The notes beneath the pieces are model-generated. The model did not search any database. It saw only the letters and a list, made by a program, of their open reading frames with translations, and was not told where the DNA came from. 64,000 nt of DNA from Bigelowiella natans CCMP2755 (Eukaryota; Cercozoa; Chlorarachniophyceae): contig ADNK01002143.1 in the NCBI GenBank assembly GCA_000320545.1, positions 1-64,000 of the forward strand. Direction: 5' to 3'. Made by a program: the position numbers and the translations under genes. Position 1 is the first letter of the stretch; the number at the start of each line of letters is the position of its first letter. Of this stretch, positions 38,779 to 49,232 are shown one piece after another.

Positions 38779-40388
38779 ATGAGCGGAGGCAGGAGGAACA
38801 CTAGCGATGGCAAGCTACTTCCAAAAAGCAGCCCGGATACTTTGCCACAATCTATTGGGTCCAAAGAATGGGAAAAAATTCTTAATCGTCGCAAAATATC
38901 TCGCAAGTAGGATAAACTTCACGTACTTGTAGTTCTCATACATGTGACTAAAAGTAGCTTTGTTCAGGGCCATAGACGCTATTGTAATGAACTTCTTTGT
39001 CGTCGCTGGACTCAAGGATGTTGCTAAAGCTTTTAGAAAGGATTCCGGCCTTAAACGTATTGAATCATTGTTTCATTGAGTTCCTTCCGGTATGCCCCTT
39101 CTCCCCCATCCTTCTCCTTACCGTGTATGTACATTATAACGCAGCGGAAGTTCCACTGGAATCAATGCAGGATCGAATGGAGATTCGTGAGGAAGTTTTT
39201 AAGGGCGACATCAAAAGAGTAAGTAACTCCTTCTAATTAGATATCCACTGAAGTGACATCATCTTCTACAGGTGATAGAGAAATTGAACGCCTTGAATCC
39301 TGAGGTGATCACTCATCATCGTGTCTACTTTCTCCTTGGAATCCATTTAACATTTATACGAACTTAGATTCTCAAAAATCAACCGGATCTAGATTTTATG
39401 CTTCAACAGCAATATTTCATTGAACTAGTTAGGGAGGTAATAAATCAATAACACATTATTATTAAGGGCGTAGCTTGGAAGTTAATTAGACAATCATTTC
39501 GTTAATATAAAGAAGGGGCCAGACAAAATCGAGGAGTGCCTAGACTTTGCTCGAAGAGAACTAGCTCCACGAGCTGCAGAAAATGTATAATCCTAACCCT
39601 CTAATAGCTAATCATTAACAAACAACCAACAACATCAATGAATGTGCTTTATTCCCAATCTATGCCAAAATCAAAATAATCTGGGAACATTATGACTGCT
39701 TCATGCTGATTATTTTTTACAATGTATATTTTGTAGAATTTCAATGGTAGTCTCTATTAATTTAAATCCTGATGCACCTTCTTTCAGGAGCAGAGCTTGG
39801 GTGAGATGGAGAGAGTTATGGCCCTGCTGGCATTTCCAGATCCTGCAAATAGTGCAGTTGGTGATCTTCTCAGGTGCTACTTACCTACTCACTTTATGAT
39901 GACGACGATGGCATTTAAGTTAATTTAATTATGGAGGGGCCTCGTTATATAAGGAAAACAATGAGTTTTCGATGCAATTTTAACAAAATCAAGTGTCATT
40001 ACCACACATCATGATGTTTTATATGGTATACACAGCTATGATAGGCGGGAAAAGGTGATTAGCGCACTCAACACTGCCATTCTCAACAGCCAGAGCCAAA
40101 GCAAAGGTAAGACAAGATAAAATCTCGTTTAATTGGGAAGCGAGAATATATGTGTTGTTGCAGATCCAAAAATATTGAAGATACTTCGTCAGCTGGTTAA
40201 ATAATTATACATTTAGATGCCGATCGATATAAAAATGGAAATTAAATATTTTGAAGGTGTTTGCGCAGAAGCAACTTCAAGATAAGATAGGCTGTCAGTT
40301 TCCTATGCTAAAGTAAGTTTCTTGTTCATTCTCCTCTCCTTAACACTTACCTGATGAGCTCTACGTTTTTCTTTGAAGGGATTTTAAA
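38779..40388 (+). CDS. GID8: GID8/TWA1-like LisH-CTLH protein
   Basis: The eleven exons are 38779-38906, 38968-39056, 39145-39218, 39272-39304, 39368-39436, 39513-39584, 39788-39873, 40036-40106, 40164-40195, 40257-40312 and 40379-40388. They total 720 nt (239 aa plus stop), close to the animal protein. The order is W-E-K-I-L near residue 30, a LisH motif (AIDAIVMNFFVVAGLKDVAK), CTLH (MQDRMEIREEVFKGDIKR, VIEKLNALNPE, LQQQYFIELVRE) and a CRA region (LGEMERVMALLAFPDPANSA, GDLLSYDRREKVISALNTAI), ending FPMLKDF. GID8 is a scaffold subunit of the GID/CTLH ubiquitin ligase that in yeast removes gluconeogenic enzymes. Introns are short and free of microsatellites. Confidence 0.92.
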
Positions 40389-41358
40389 AAATCATATTGA
40401 AAAAATCTGGAGACTGAAGGGAAGGGTATTTAAGTTAGAGCTACCAGATGAAGAATCATACGATTGTCTGGAAACCAAAAAGCACTCTTCTTTCATCTGC
40501 ACGGCGTACTAGTGCAGCCGAATGGATGAAGCGTCGTTGGATGGTGTGCTGTAGCGTCGATCATAATAGATAGGTGTTGTATTATTACGGTGTCTATCAT
40601 TTGTTTTAATACATCGCATGCAAATTCAATCATAATACTTGTTATGTTGACTGTAATCGGAATCGAAGCTATGTCATTAATAATTTGCATTCGAATCCAA
40701 GTTTGCGCCCAGCTATAGCCAGCCGACTTGTCGCTGTGATGGCCACATATGTGCACACACATGCATGTGTGCACACATGCTAGCATGTGTGCATACATGT
40801 CACACACCATGGCCACAATGCAACATGGAACTAGCCGCCATGTTGCTTTTATTTTGTTCTATAGTTAATTGTGCATGCCGCTGCACACGCTAGCACGCCG
40901 TCCTTACTAGCTTACATTACAGGTGCGGTGTGGCACACAGTATACAATACATTCATCCTGTTTGGCATCCCCTCGTATACATATTTTACATGGATATATT
41001 GTAGCGCAGTCGTAGTGCAATGCAGGCCGGTCTGCGCACACATTTGTGCAAGACCAATGACTACATATTCATGCAGCTATGGTGATATGATGCGTATAAT
41101 ACGTACTAGCGTATGCATATCTAGATATCAGTCAATCGCGCAGGCGCTTTTACGATGATGTTACGTTGGGATGACGACAGCTTTACACAAGACAATTGTA
41201 ATTCGGAACCATTATGGAAAAATACACCTGACATTTCTTTCTCAGTGCCACACAAAACTAAGTCTAGTACACTATGTTAAGCAGTAAAAATAGATTAAGC
41301 AATATGACACACTGGCTCGCGGACGCCATATTTCTGTAGGAAATATGTGGGAAAACGT
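40389..41358. other. 3'-end spacer island (convergent genes)
   Basis: No exon is supported. About 40735-40815 is strongly palindromic, with a perfect 24-bp palindrome at 40770-40793. CTAGC, GCATGC and TGTGCAC words abound. Confidence 0.6.
40770..40793. repeat. Perfect 24-bp palindrome
   Basis: TGCACACATGCT and its exact reverse complement meet at a GCTAGC centre. A second near-palindrome centred on ATGCAT lies just left of it. Confidence 0.9.
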
Positions 41359-42883
41359 TCACTTTTTTAGCTTAACAAATCGTCCTCCAATACGTGGTCT
41401 CGAAACTGCAAACTTTCGCCTGCATTCATAGCGTATAACCTATGAAACAAGAAATATTGGTCAATATCAGTTAACTAAATCTATTCTTTTGTAATGGTAT
41501 GAGGGACTTTCATCAACTAAATTATGAGCCATGCATTAATGTTGTCGGTATGTAGTAAGTACCTTTTTGAAAGAGCGTTTACGTTTCTTTTCCTTGTATC
41601 TTTGAAGAATGATTTTCTTCTCAATTTTGGTATATTCTCGCACATTCCCATCTTCGTCCTCAAGAGGTCCAATTTTATTCTGATCCTTGACTTCTTCTTT
41701 CGCAGCAACCTTTTCTCGCTTGCTACATTCATCTTTGTCTGATCTTGTTTTACTATTTCCCGTATCTTTTCCCGATCCACTCTCGGATTTTGAAGGTGTG
41801 GATGTAGAGTCATCACCTTGTTCTTCTTTATTCGAATCGTTTTTATGCTTACTTTTTCCATCGTCGCCACTTCCTCCATCATTTTTATCGCTCTCTGATT
41901 TTTGTGATTCTTCTTTTCCCTTTGCGGGCTTCGGTTTTTTCGGCATCAACGGAAGCGCTCCTAGAATGAGATTCTTCTGATCCGTGTTTACAGTGGAGAA
42001 GTCAAAGAGAGATCCTGAGGTGTAAAGAGTCGTCAACCAATTTTGCTGAGGCGAGCTTCGAATCAAATTGGATCATCATCATCATTATCATTATAATCAT
42101 CATACCGTCATCGCCAGACTTAACACTCGAGAAGGAGTTCACTTTCTGAAACATAACTTTTTGTCTGGGCTCCAGGCTCCCGGAAGATGGATTCATTAGA
42201 CCTTCTGTTCTCTCAAAAGACCCTGCTGATTTCCCAAAAAGGGCAGATTCTTCAAACAGTTCGAAACCTTCTGCTGTTCCCACGAATGACGATACTCTGC
42301 GGAATGAAGGAATTTCACCGTTGATACTCTTCGTACTTCTCATCTTCATAGAAGAATCTAGAACATCGTGTTCGACACTGAGGAAGCGTTTGAACTCGTG
42401 AGCTTGCATTGTCTGTTCGCATCATCATCATACAATAATTGAATCAACGAAGGATGTGGAAAAAGAGGGAAGTCACTATAAGAAATACTGAACATAGGAT
42501 GATCACCTGCTCTTGGGCTTGGGATCGTTTCTGTGGTAACTGTTTCTGGTTGAGTTTGGGTGCTCTTTTCAACCGAGAAGCTGCTCGTTCGGATCCTTGT
42601 TGAGAGAACAGGGAATTTCTTCCGGAAAGACTCGTACCATGGAAGAGGTTTTGGTTTCGATCGAGATTATCGAGGTTTATCTGATTACAAAAGCTATTAT
42701 TACTTCCTTCTTTTGTACTGAGATATATATTATTACCTTTGGAATGCCTCCTAGTGCCTCAATTTTGTTCACCGTCCGCTTCCAGCGGTTAAAGCGAAGC
42801 ATTTCCTGATGTACCTTCGAGTCCCTCTCCGACCTGCCCTCCTCGTTCTTCAGACCCGAGAGGGCGACCAAATTCACACTCAT
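41359..42883 (-). CDS. CCT-domain protein
   Basis: The start is ATG 42883 (MSVNLVALSGLKNEEG). Exons 42883-42737, 42680-42507 and from 42412 leftward join in phase. A long charged exon (about 42050-41563, rich in K, S, D, E) follows, and a last exon, about 41437-41359, ends at TGA. The C-terminus reads IEKKIILQRYKEKKRKRSFK, then KVIRYECRRKFAVSRPRIGG, then RFVKLKK. This is the CCT motif (R.....RY..K+..R.F.K.+RY..R+..A..R.R..GRFVK) known from CONSTANS, TOC1 and related plant and algal transcription regulators. It is usually nuclear and binds NF-Y-type partners. No B-box or receiver domain is visible. The junction near 42106-42050 is not resolved in my model. Confidence 0.75.
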
Positions 42884-43672
42884 GAGCTCGATAGGTAATG
42901 ACGAGGATAACTCTAGATTAAGCTGAGCTGAACAATGGCCCTTTGCTTCAAGTTCCAGCTCCTTGAGGGTGGCAAAGAAATGAAGAAGTCAATAAAGACG
43001 CGGTTCGCTGGGATTATCGAAGAGATTTCGTTCTTCTCGTAGGTTTCCGGAGAAGCATCGTATTCGAAGGGGTTTCGCAGCGATTTCTTACATTCTCAGC
43101 AGATTTCTCCACAATTCACATTGCATTTTCCGAACAACGACCGTCTAGAGAGAACAATGAGTCGAATACGCCTGCCTTTTCAAATAGCAATCACTATGTT
43201 TCAGATCTCCCGAAAGTTTTTCCTTTAATCAAGCCGTAGCCACTGTCGAGAGGTACCATGTCCGGGCCATTTTTATAAAATAATTTATCGGTGAATAGAA
43301 ATTGCAGGAGGTTTTAAAGTTCTGAGAGCTCTATTCGTCAAATGTCCCGTGAAACCGTTTGGTGAGCCTTGGATATTTTCATACCGATACTGCGTATTAC
43401 ACCGTTTCTCTTAGTTTCTTACTGTACGAGAAAAAAACTACTCGTAGATCTACATTTTTTCGCATTTTAACCCGTTTTACATTTGTAATGTCTGGACATT
43501 ACAAATGTAAAACGGGTTAAAAATCGGATGGGTTCTAGACGCAGCCCGTGTTCGCCCTCATTTTAGGTAAAAATATCACAAGAGAATACATAGTACGTCG
43601 CTTGAAATAGAAGAAGAAATAGAAGAATAAATAGAAGAAATAGAAGAAATAGAAGAAGATGATGATAATGGA
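42884..43672. other. Spacer upstream of the CCT gene
   Basis: No exon is supported. It contains the 58-bp palindrome at 43465-43522 and a GAAATAGAA-type degenerate repeat at about 43606-43660. Confidence 0.5.
43465..43522. repeat. Near-perfect 58-bp inverted repeat (28-bp arms, 2-bp loop)
   Basis: The left arm TTTTAACCCGTTTTACATTT plus GTAATGTC (43465-43492) is exactly matched by its reverse complement at 43495-43522, with only TG between the arms. It could form a cruciform or, if transcribed, a hairpin. No target-site duplication was identified. Confidence 0.92.
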
Positions 43673-43960
43673 ATGCCTCACCAACCCTCGAGGTCGGTCG
43701 GTCGGTCACACTTTGAGCATCTGTTCTCACTCATCATCGGCGAAGAAATTCGAGCACATAAAATCGATTGTAAGGCTACGAACATGTGCTCAGAGGTGGA
43801 CCTACATAAATGTCTAGAGAGAATTCTTTCAAGAAGAGACCGCATTCTCCAAAAATATTTTGATGCGTTCGATAAATTGGGGGTCTCATGCAAAATCCAT
43901 CAGAATGGAAGGGGGGCGAAATTCCACCTGCAATCTCTCATTCAGTTGACGATGCACTAG
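43673..43960 (+). CDS. Possible small protein or exon, unknown
   Basis: An open frame from ATG 43673 encodes a helical-looking, charged stretch (SEVDLHKCLERILSRRDRIL, then QKYFDAFDKLG) with several Cys. I recognise no family. Its strand and position would make it the divergent partner of the CCT gene, as elsewhere in the window, but splicing could not be established and a competing minus-strand reading exists. It is only a candidate. Confidence 0.22.
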   Translation: MPHQPSRSVGRSHFEHLFSLIIGEEIRAHKIDCKATNMCSEVDLHKCLERILSRRDRILQKYFDAFDKLGVSCKIHQNGRGAKFHLQSLIQLTMH

Positions 43961-44318
43961 AATACAATGAGTGATCATCATCAATGCCCACCACACAGCT
44001 ACCACTATCACACTTCTACTGTAACTCCAGATTGAAACACCATGTCTATCAAGTATCATGTATGAGACAAGAAGGCGAAGAAGAAGTAGGAAGAGGATAA
44101 AGAGGAAATATATGATCATGACAATATGATTTTAGAAATAGAGCATGAACAGCGGTGGCAATAGCAGCAGCAGCAGCAGCAGGGAGGGACAACAACACGG
44201 CAAATGAATAAACGACAAGAACGAGAACGGTGATGATGATGCAAGCAGTAACAGTGATAAGGTCAGTCATGCTGCATTTCCTTTCAAGTGCTACGAAAGA
44301 GAAAGAGGAAGAGAGAGA

Positions 44319-44365
<47 letters not shown>

Positions 44366-45462
44366 GTGATATGTCAATCGTATTCTAATATGCACGCATC
44401 ATCGTTCTATGGAATACTCAGAATAGCATAGAAGCTGTTGGATTATACGGATTTACATGGTCTTGTGTTCATTGTGCTATAGCTTTCCCTGATAGTAGAC
44501 GTGAGAATAACAGCAATAATAAACAGAATGATAGCAGTAGTGATAATTAAGAGTTTCGTTATAAGCTAGATGTACATCGAAAAATTGCACTCCAACAGCG
44601 GACAACGTGAAGGAGTAGTAGCTATGAGAATGACTGGAAAAAAAGTATAATAAGTGTTAGGTGATGATAATAACTGTTAACTTCTCAAGAAACTACATTT
44701 CCAAAGTGTTTTTTTAAATCTGATTGCAATTCATTAATGCTGCACCCCGCCTGATGACGTACAGCACGCTTCATTAACTAGCTAGCTAGCACTGACACTT
44801 CGTACGATAGCATCCTACAACTTGTAGTGTGTGATTGCTTGATGAAATTTGTAGCTACGCATACAGCATTTAGTAACTGCATCTGGCGACATGGCAACAA
44901 ATGCATTTGGCAAATTTGCTACAAATTCGTACATGAATGCAACAACCTAATAAGCTGCTAGAATTGAATGAAGGTACCAGATGCTTGCTACACATCAGGT
45001 AATCATCTAATTGCAGCGTCTGTGCTTTGCCCCCGCTAGCATGGATGGTCAATGCTTCGAAGCATTGTTACGTGTACTAGTTTGATGTCTAGATGTGTGT
45101 GGTCCGTGCACATTGATGCTATGATGAACAACAGAGAGAAACATTGCGCAGCAGACGAATCGAACAAGTATGCTAAGAAACTACTCCACACGATGCCATG
45201 AGTGAGCCATTTTCATCAAATGTGAACGTCTTGTACATTGCATGCAGCTTGCTGCGACGAAACGATGAGTGACATCCTCTGGAGCTGGTACCTGTCCGCG
45301 TAAAACAATCATGGCATCTTTCCTTGTTTAGCTTACGATGTTGACACATTTGCATGTTTAGCTTTCACTTTCTGCATAAAGCTAAATGAATACTGAGGTG
45401 CTACTACAACCTTATCATCATACCCCTACCTTGGCGGATGAAAGCAAATGCATATTGCGTAA
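43961..45462. other. Spacer with GA microsatellite and 3'-end island
   Basis: No confident gene. A GCA run at 44165-44182 and a long GA run at 44320-44363 are followed from about 44740 by a microsatellite-poor, GCTAGC-, CTAG- and GCATGC-rich stretch that abuts the 3' end of the pyrophosphatase gene. Confidence 0.5.
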
Positions 45463-45893
45463 TTAAGGAGTCCATAGTTTGCCCTTATCAGCTGCACCGC
45501 TCATCATGTCCTTGTAGTGCTTGTGGGTTTCTTCAATCACCTTAACTGCATCAGCCTAGTAAAATGAGGAGGAGGAAGAGGAGGAGGAGGTAGAGAGTTA
45601 AGCAAGCCAGCTGCTGATGGTTTTGAGCCATAATAAGAACCGAGAAATCGTAAAGAAGAATGATGAATAATAACGCTATACCTTTCCTAGAGCTTTCTCT
45701 CCATGGCCAAAACCGTTGACAGGCTTGTCATCTGGCGTCTTGTACCATCGAAACCATTCTCTGATTCCAGAGACGGTGCCTGGGTAATGCTTCTCAATGT
45801 CCTCCTAGAAATAGTAACAACAGCGACAACAACATTTATGATGACGATCGATACATAGATTTGAATTTTATAATATTATAAAAATACATAATA

Positions 45894-45930
<37 letters not shown>

Positions 45931-46286
45931 TTAAGATTCCTGCTCCTCAATCTCGTAGTAGGATTCTATTCTATCTTCCTAGCCGCCATTCTTTTCTGAA
46001 TTTTTTTGGTCGTCTGAGCATATGCAACGTAGTAGTACCACATCGTTGATCTCAGATGCCTTAGGATCGTTAGCATTGATAGCAATAAGTTTCCAATCAA
46101 GTTCTCCGTCATCTATCATACTGAGGACTCCAAGAGGCTTCACTGCAGTGATGGACCCCATTTCAAGCGTAGCAGAGCCAATCTCCACGACATCAAGAGG
46201 ATCGTTGTCACCGAAAGCACCTCCGACCTGATGATGACGATGTTGAAGAAGAAGAAGATGATGATGATGATGATAATGATGATGAT

Positions 46287-46320
<34 letters not shown>

Positions 46321-47053
46321 CAGTAGTAGTAGTAGTAGCAGTAGTAGTAAGATGCATCAACGTCTCTTTATCATTAATTATAATGAAAGATCACAAATAA
46401 ATAGGTTGTGTCCTCACCACCAACGTCAAAAGATTGAAAACTCTACAATTATTTATCCTCAATTTATATTCTCTATGTGATATTATTATTGTTGTTTATT
46501 GTTATTAATATTATTATTATTATTATCATCATTTGTACGTTATCGTCTCCCTTGATGTTTGGATCTTCCCAAGTTTGAGGCAGGCAGCCATAGTTCCAGA
46601 AGATAGGGCCATGGTAGTAACGAACCTTCCCCTTCTTCATGTCCTATATCATGCACACGGTACACACATATCTAATGTTATATCGATGTGCGTGTGCGTG
46701 TGCGTGTTTGTATGTGAGTACCAGATAGGTAGTAAAATGCTACAATTTGTTTTCCATCATAGAACTGCTTCTACTACCTGTTTGATAGGGTTAAAATCTG
46801 CCTTTGTATCGATTTCCATCTTTGCCTGTAGTAGTCGGATTATATTGATGATAATGATGATGATGATGATGATGATGGTCAATTGAGTTTTTCCAGAATA
46901 AACATTTGCATCAGCATATTTACTTCTTCTACTTTGTCTTCTTCTTCTTCTTCTTCTTACCTTGGTCATCTTGGGAATCTCGGTAACCATGTTGTAAAGT
47001 CCATTCCCAGCTTCCAAAGGAATCTGGTATTCAAATGTTCATCATTTGAGTGC

Positions 47054-47094
<41 letters not shown>

Positions 47095-47808
47095 ATAGTA
47101 GTAGTAGCAGCAGTAGTAAACGTCTGTGTGCACTATTATTCGCTTTGTAACAAATTACGTTGTGCCAGGGGGAAATGGGCTTATCTGCTTCCGAGAAGTC
47201 CATTTTGAACTCCTCTGTTCCAAGCTCTCCTTGAGGTCTAATTTGGTAGACAATAAGTATAGTCTATGTGAGAAGAAGTGACTACTAACAATCAATCGAG
47301 AGATAATGAGTGCTGACTAAATTCGAAAAACTTACTTGCACACGACGGATGCGACAACAGCCTGTCCTAAAGCGGCCTTGCAAGCGACACCAGACTATTC
47401 AAAACAGAAAAGTACATCAAGTTCAGATATTGAGAAAATCCATCATCTTCAGTAGATGAGACTAACCTTGCTTTGGAGAGATTTTGCTGGGATCATATCA
47501 GGCGAAGAAGAGCATCCTCCACCCACCAAAACATATCCATATCCACATGATGCCGATGCAAATCCCCTATATCATCGCATAATCGTCATAAAACTATTTT
47601 GACGAAAGCTTTGAGTGGTAGCTTGACACCACCTTCCAGGAGAGAGCCTTTGGTACGAACTGCCTCCGACAGGTCGGACAATGCGAGAGGAGGAAACTCT
47701 GGAAAGAGTACCTGCAACTTGATGAGGCTGCTTTAATTGGTTCATGACTAACAGCAAGGCAAGGGTTGCCGCTGCAACCGGAATGAGGAGGGATGCAAAG
47801 TTTTTCAT
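45463..47808 (-). CDS. Soluble inorganic pyrophosphatase with targeting N-terminus
   Basis: The ten exons are 47808-47633, 47566-47467, 47394-47336, 47237-47159, 47023-46961, 46825-46778, 46643-46539, 46227-46039, 45804-45682 and 45555-45463. They total 1035 nt (344 aa plus stop). The family I signature is present: [17 protein letters not shown] with the three Asp that bind Mg. Upstream are [26 protein letters not shown] and [11 protein letters not shown]-like pieces, downstream [20 protein letters not shown] and the C-terminal [14 protein letters not shown]. The enzyme hydrolyses PPi to phosphate and pulls biosynthetic reactions forward. The N-terminal 60 or so residues begin with a hydrophobic signal-like stretch ([20 protein letters not shown]) and continue Ser/Arg-rich without acids ([14 protein letters not shown]). 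This looks like a bipartite plastid-targeting sequence or a signal anchor. Confidence 0.92.
46287..46350. repeat. (TAG)n microsatellite in pyrophosphatase intron
   Basis: A TAG run with two CAG interruptions, preceded by a GAT run. A similar TAG run is at 47052-47117 in the same gene, and a TA run is at 45899-45928. Confidence 0.9.
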
Positions 47809-49232
47809 CGAGCTCGAGGGAGGGGGGGTTCTGTCTCTGCAGCAGTTGCCGTCGACGTGTCACATCGGTGGGAAAACGCAGGCCATTTTCACAATTTTCA
47901 CTCCTGATATTGTTGTCGTCCTTGCGCAAACAGGAAGAGGAACACGCATTCTCGAGAGAGTCCCGTGATGCCCAAGGATGGCGGCGGTGTCCAGTGAACC
48001 CTGCATCGCATTTTTGCTTGCGGGCGCTCTAGCGCTGCTGCCTGCAAATGCATGTCTCCCATGTGGTTCTTGCGCACGTTGTTTTGCATCAATCCTAAGT
48101 TCAATGTTCAATGTTCAATGTCCTCGTAATTTCTTTGGTTGTTCTTGATCGATTGGTTGGATTCAGCATGCACGAACAAACTGCAAAACGCAAGACAGAC
48201 GCACCGCTAGACCGTGAGAATGAGAACGCCAGAAGGGGGTGCACACCACCTGCCACAATCATTGCTTCCTGTGCGCTGTGCGTCCAGAAGTCTGCCACAA
48301 ATTGACCATGAATTTTCTTGTGCGGACAATGACCGTGCCCTTCCAGCCTTGGAGTCTCCCTGACCAGCTAGCCAGCCGCCCTGGAGCCAACTTTTGGCTC
48401 TTTCACATTGCACAATGAACACTCCGAATTTATTTCATTGACACAGGGACAGTGTGGATGACATCATCGGCATTTTTGCACCCCATGAGTTGCGGTGCAT
48501 GTCTGTGCTTCAAATCAGACCCAACTCTTGTTGCTCTTTCCGTCGGGAGATTCAATGTGAGCTTTTCAAACACAGCTGGACAGTCTTGCTAGCTTGGTGC
48601 TGACAACCAGACCAGCACTAGCTAGCTAGAGGAGAGGGCAACCTGTAGCGAATCACAACTTGCAAAGAAATGTCAATGTGATCACTGTCATCAATTGTGA
48701 TCTTCATTTTGAAGGAACAGACCAGCAGAACACGAAGGTACGTCGAAAGGTGAGGAAGGCAAGGGGGCACCGCAGCATCCTTGTTGGATTGCCCTGATTC
48801 TAGGATTGTCTGTGATTGAAAGAGATCTGGAATTTGCTAGTTTTGCTGATTTCTGTTGGTGACGATGTCACAAGAATGATTCATCATGTTCATCTAGTCA
48901 CAACATGTGAGCATCACGTGTCACTGACCACTCAAGACCACACATGTGTGAGCGACACACTAGCATTGAACATGCAACTATCACAAAGCAATCTAGCGAT
49001 GATGATGTGTCAAAGCTACGCACATCTCACAGACGTCAGGAGACACATTGCTCCACACACCTGCACAAGTGAACATCGCTAGAATTTCTTGTTGGTGTAA
49101 ATTGCACTGACAGCATGTGCAGCTTGGTTCACAACGCCGCATGCCGGCGTACACGCGTGAATGTGGGGTTACTCCTTACAAACCAGTGTGTTGTGAGGTT
49201 GTAGCAGCAGCTTCTTTGCTTTCAGTAGACTG
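47809..49232. other. Spacer island between tandem minus-strand genes
   Basis: No exon is supported. Long frames occur by chance in this stop-poor, microsatellite-free stretch. It contains GTTCAATGTTCAATGTTCAA at about 48100 and GCTAGC, CTAGC and TGCAC words. The 49100-49232 end adjoins the 3' end of the Dispatched-like gene. Confidence 0.55.

Noticed and set aside
41687-41980. Plus-strand frame opposite the CCT gene's charged exon
   Set aside because: It is the mirror of a K/S/D/E-rich coding exon and therefore reads as a Ser/Phe-rich shadow.
43886-44270. Minus-strand frames with hydrophobic stretches (VTACIIITVLVLVVYSFAVL and VIVVAVWWALMMITHCILVH)
   Set aside because: They could be a two-exon small membrane protein, but part of the hydrophobicity comes from repeat-rich DNA and no splice pair was convincing.
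47572-48422. Overlapping frames around the pyrophosphatase start
   Set aside because: The frame starting at 47808 joins in phase to nine further pyrophosphatase exons; the others are shadows or island sequence.
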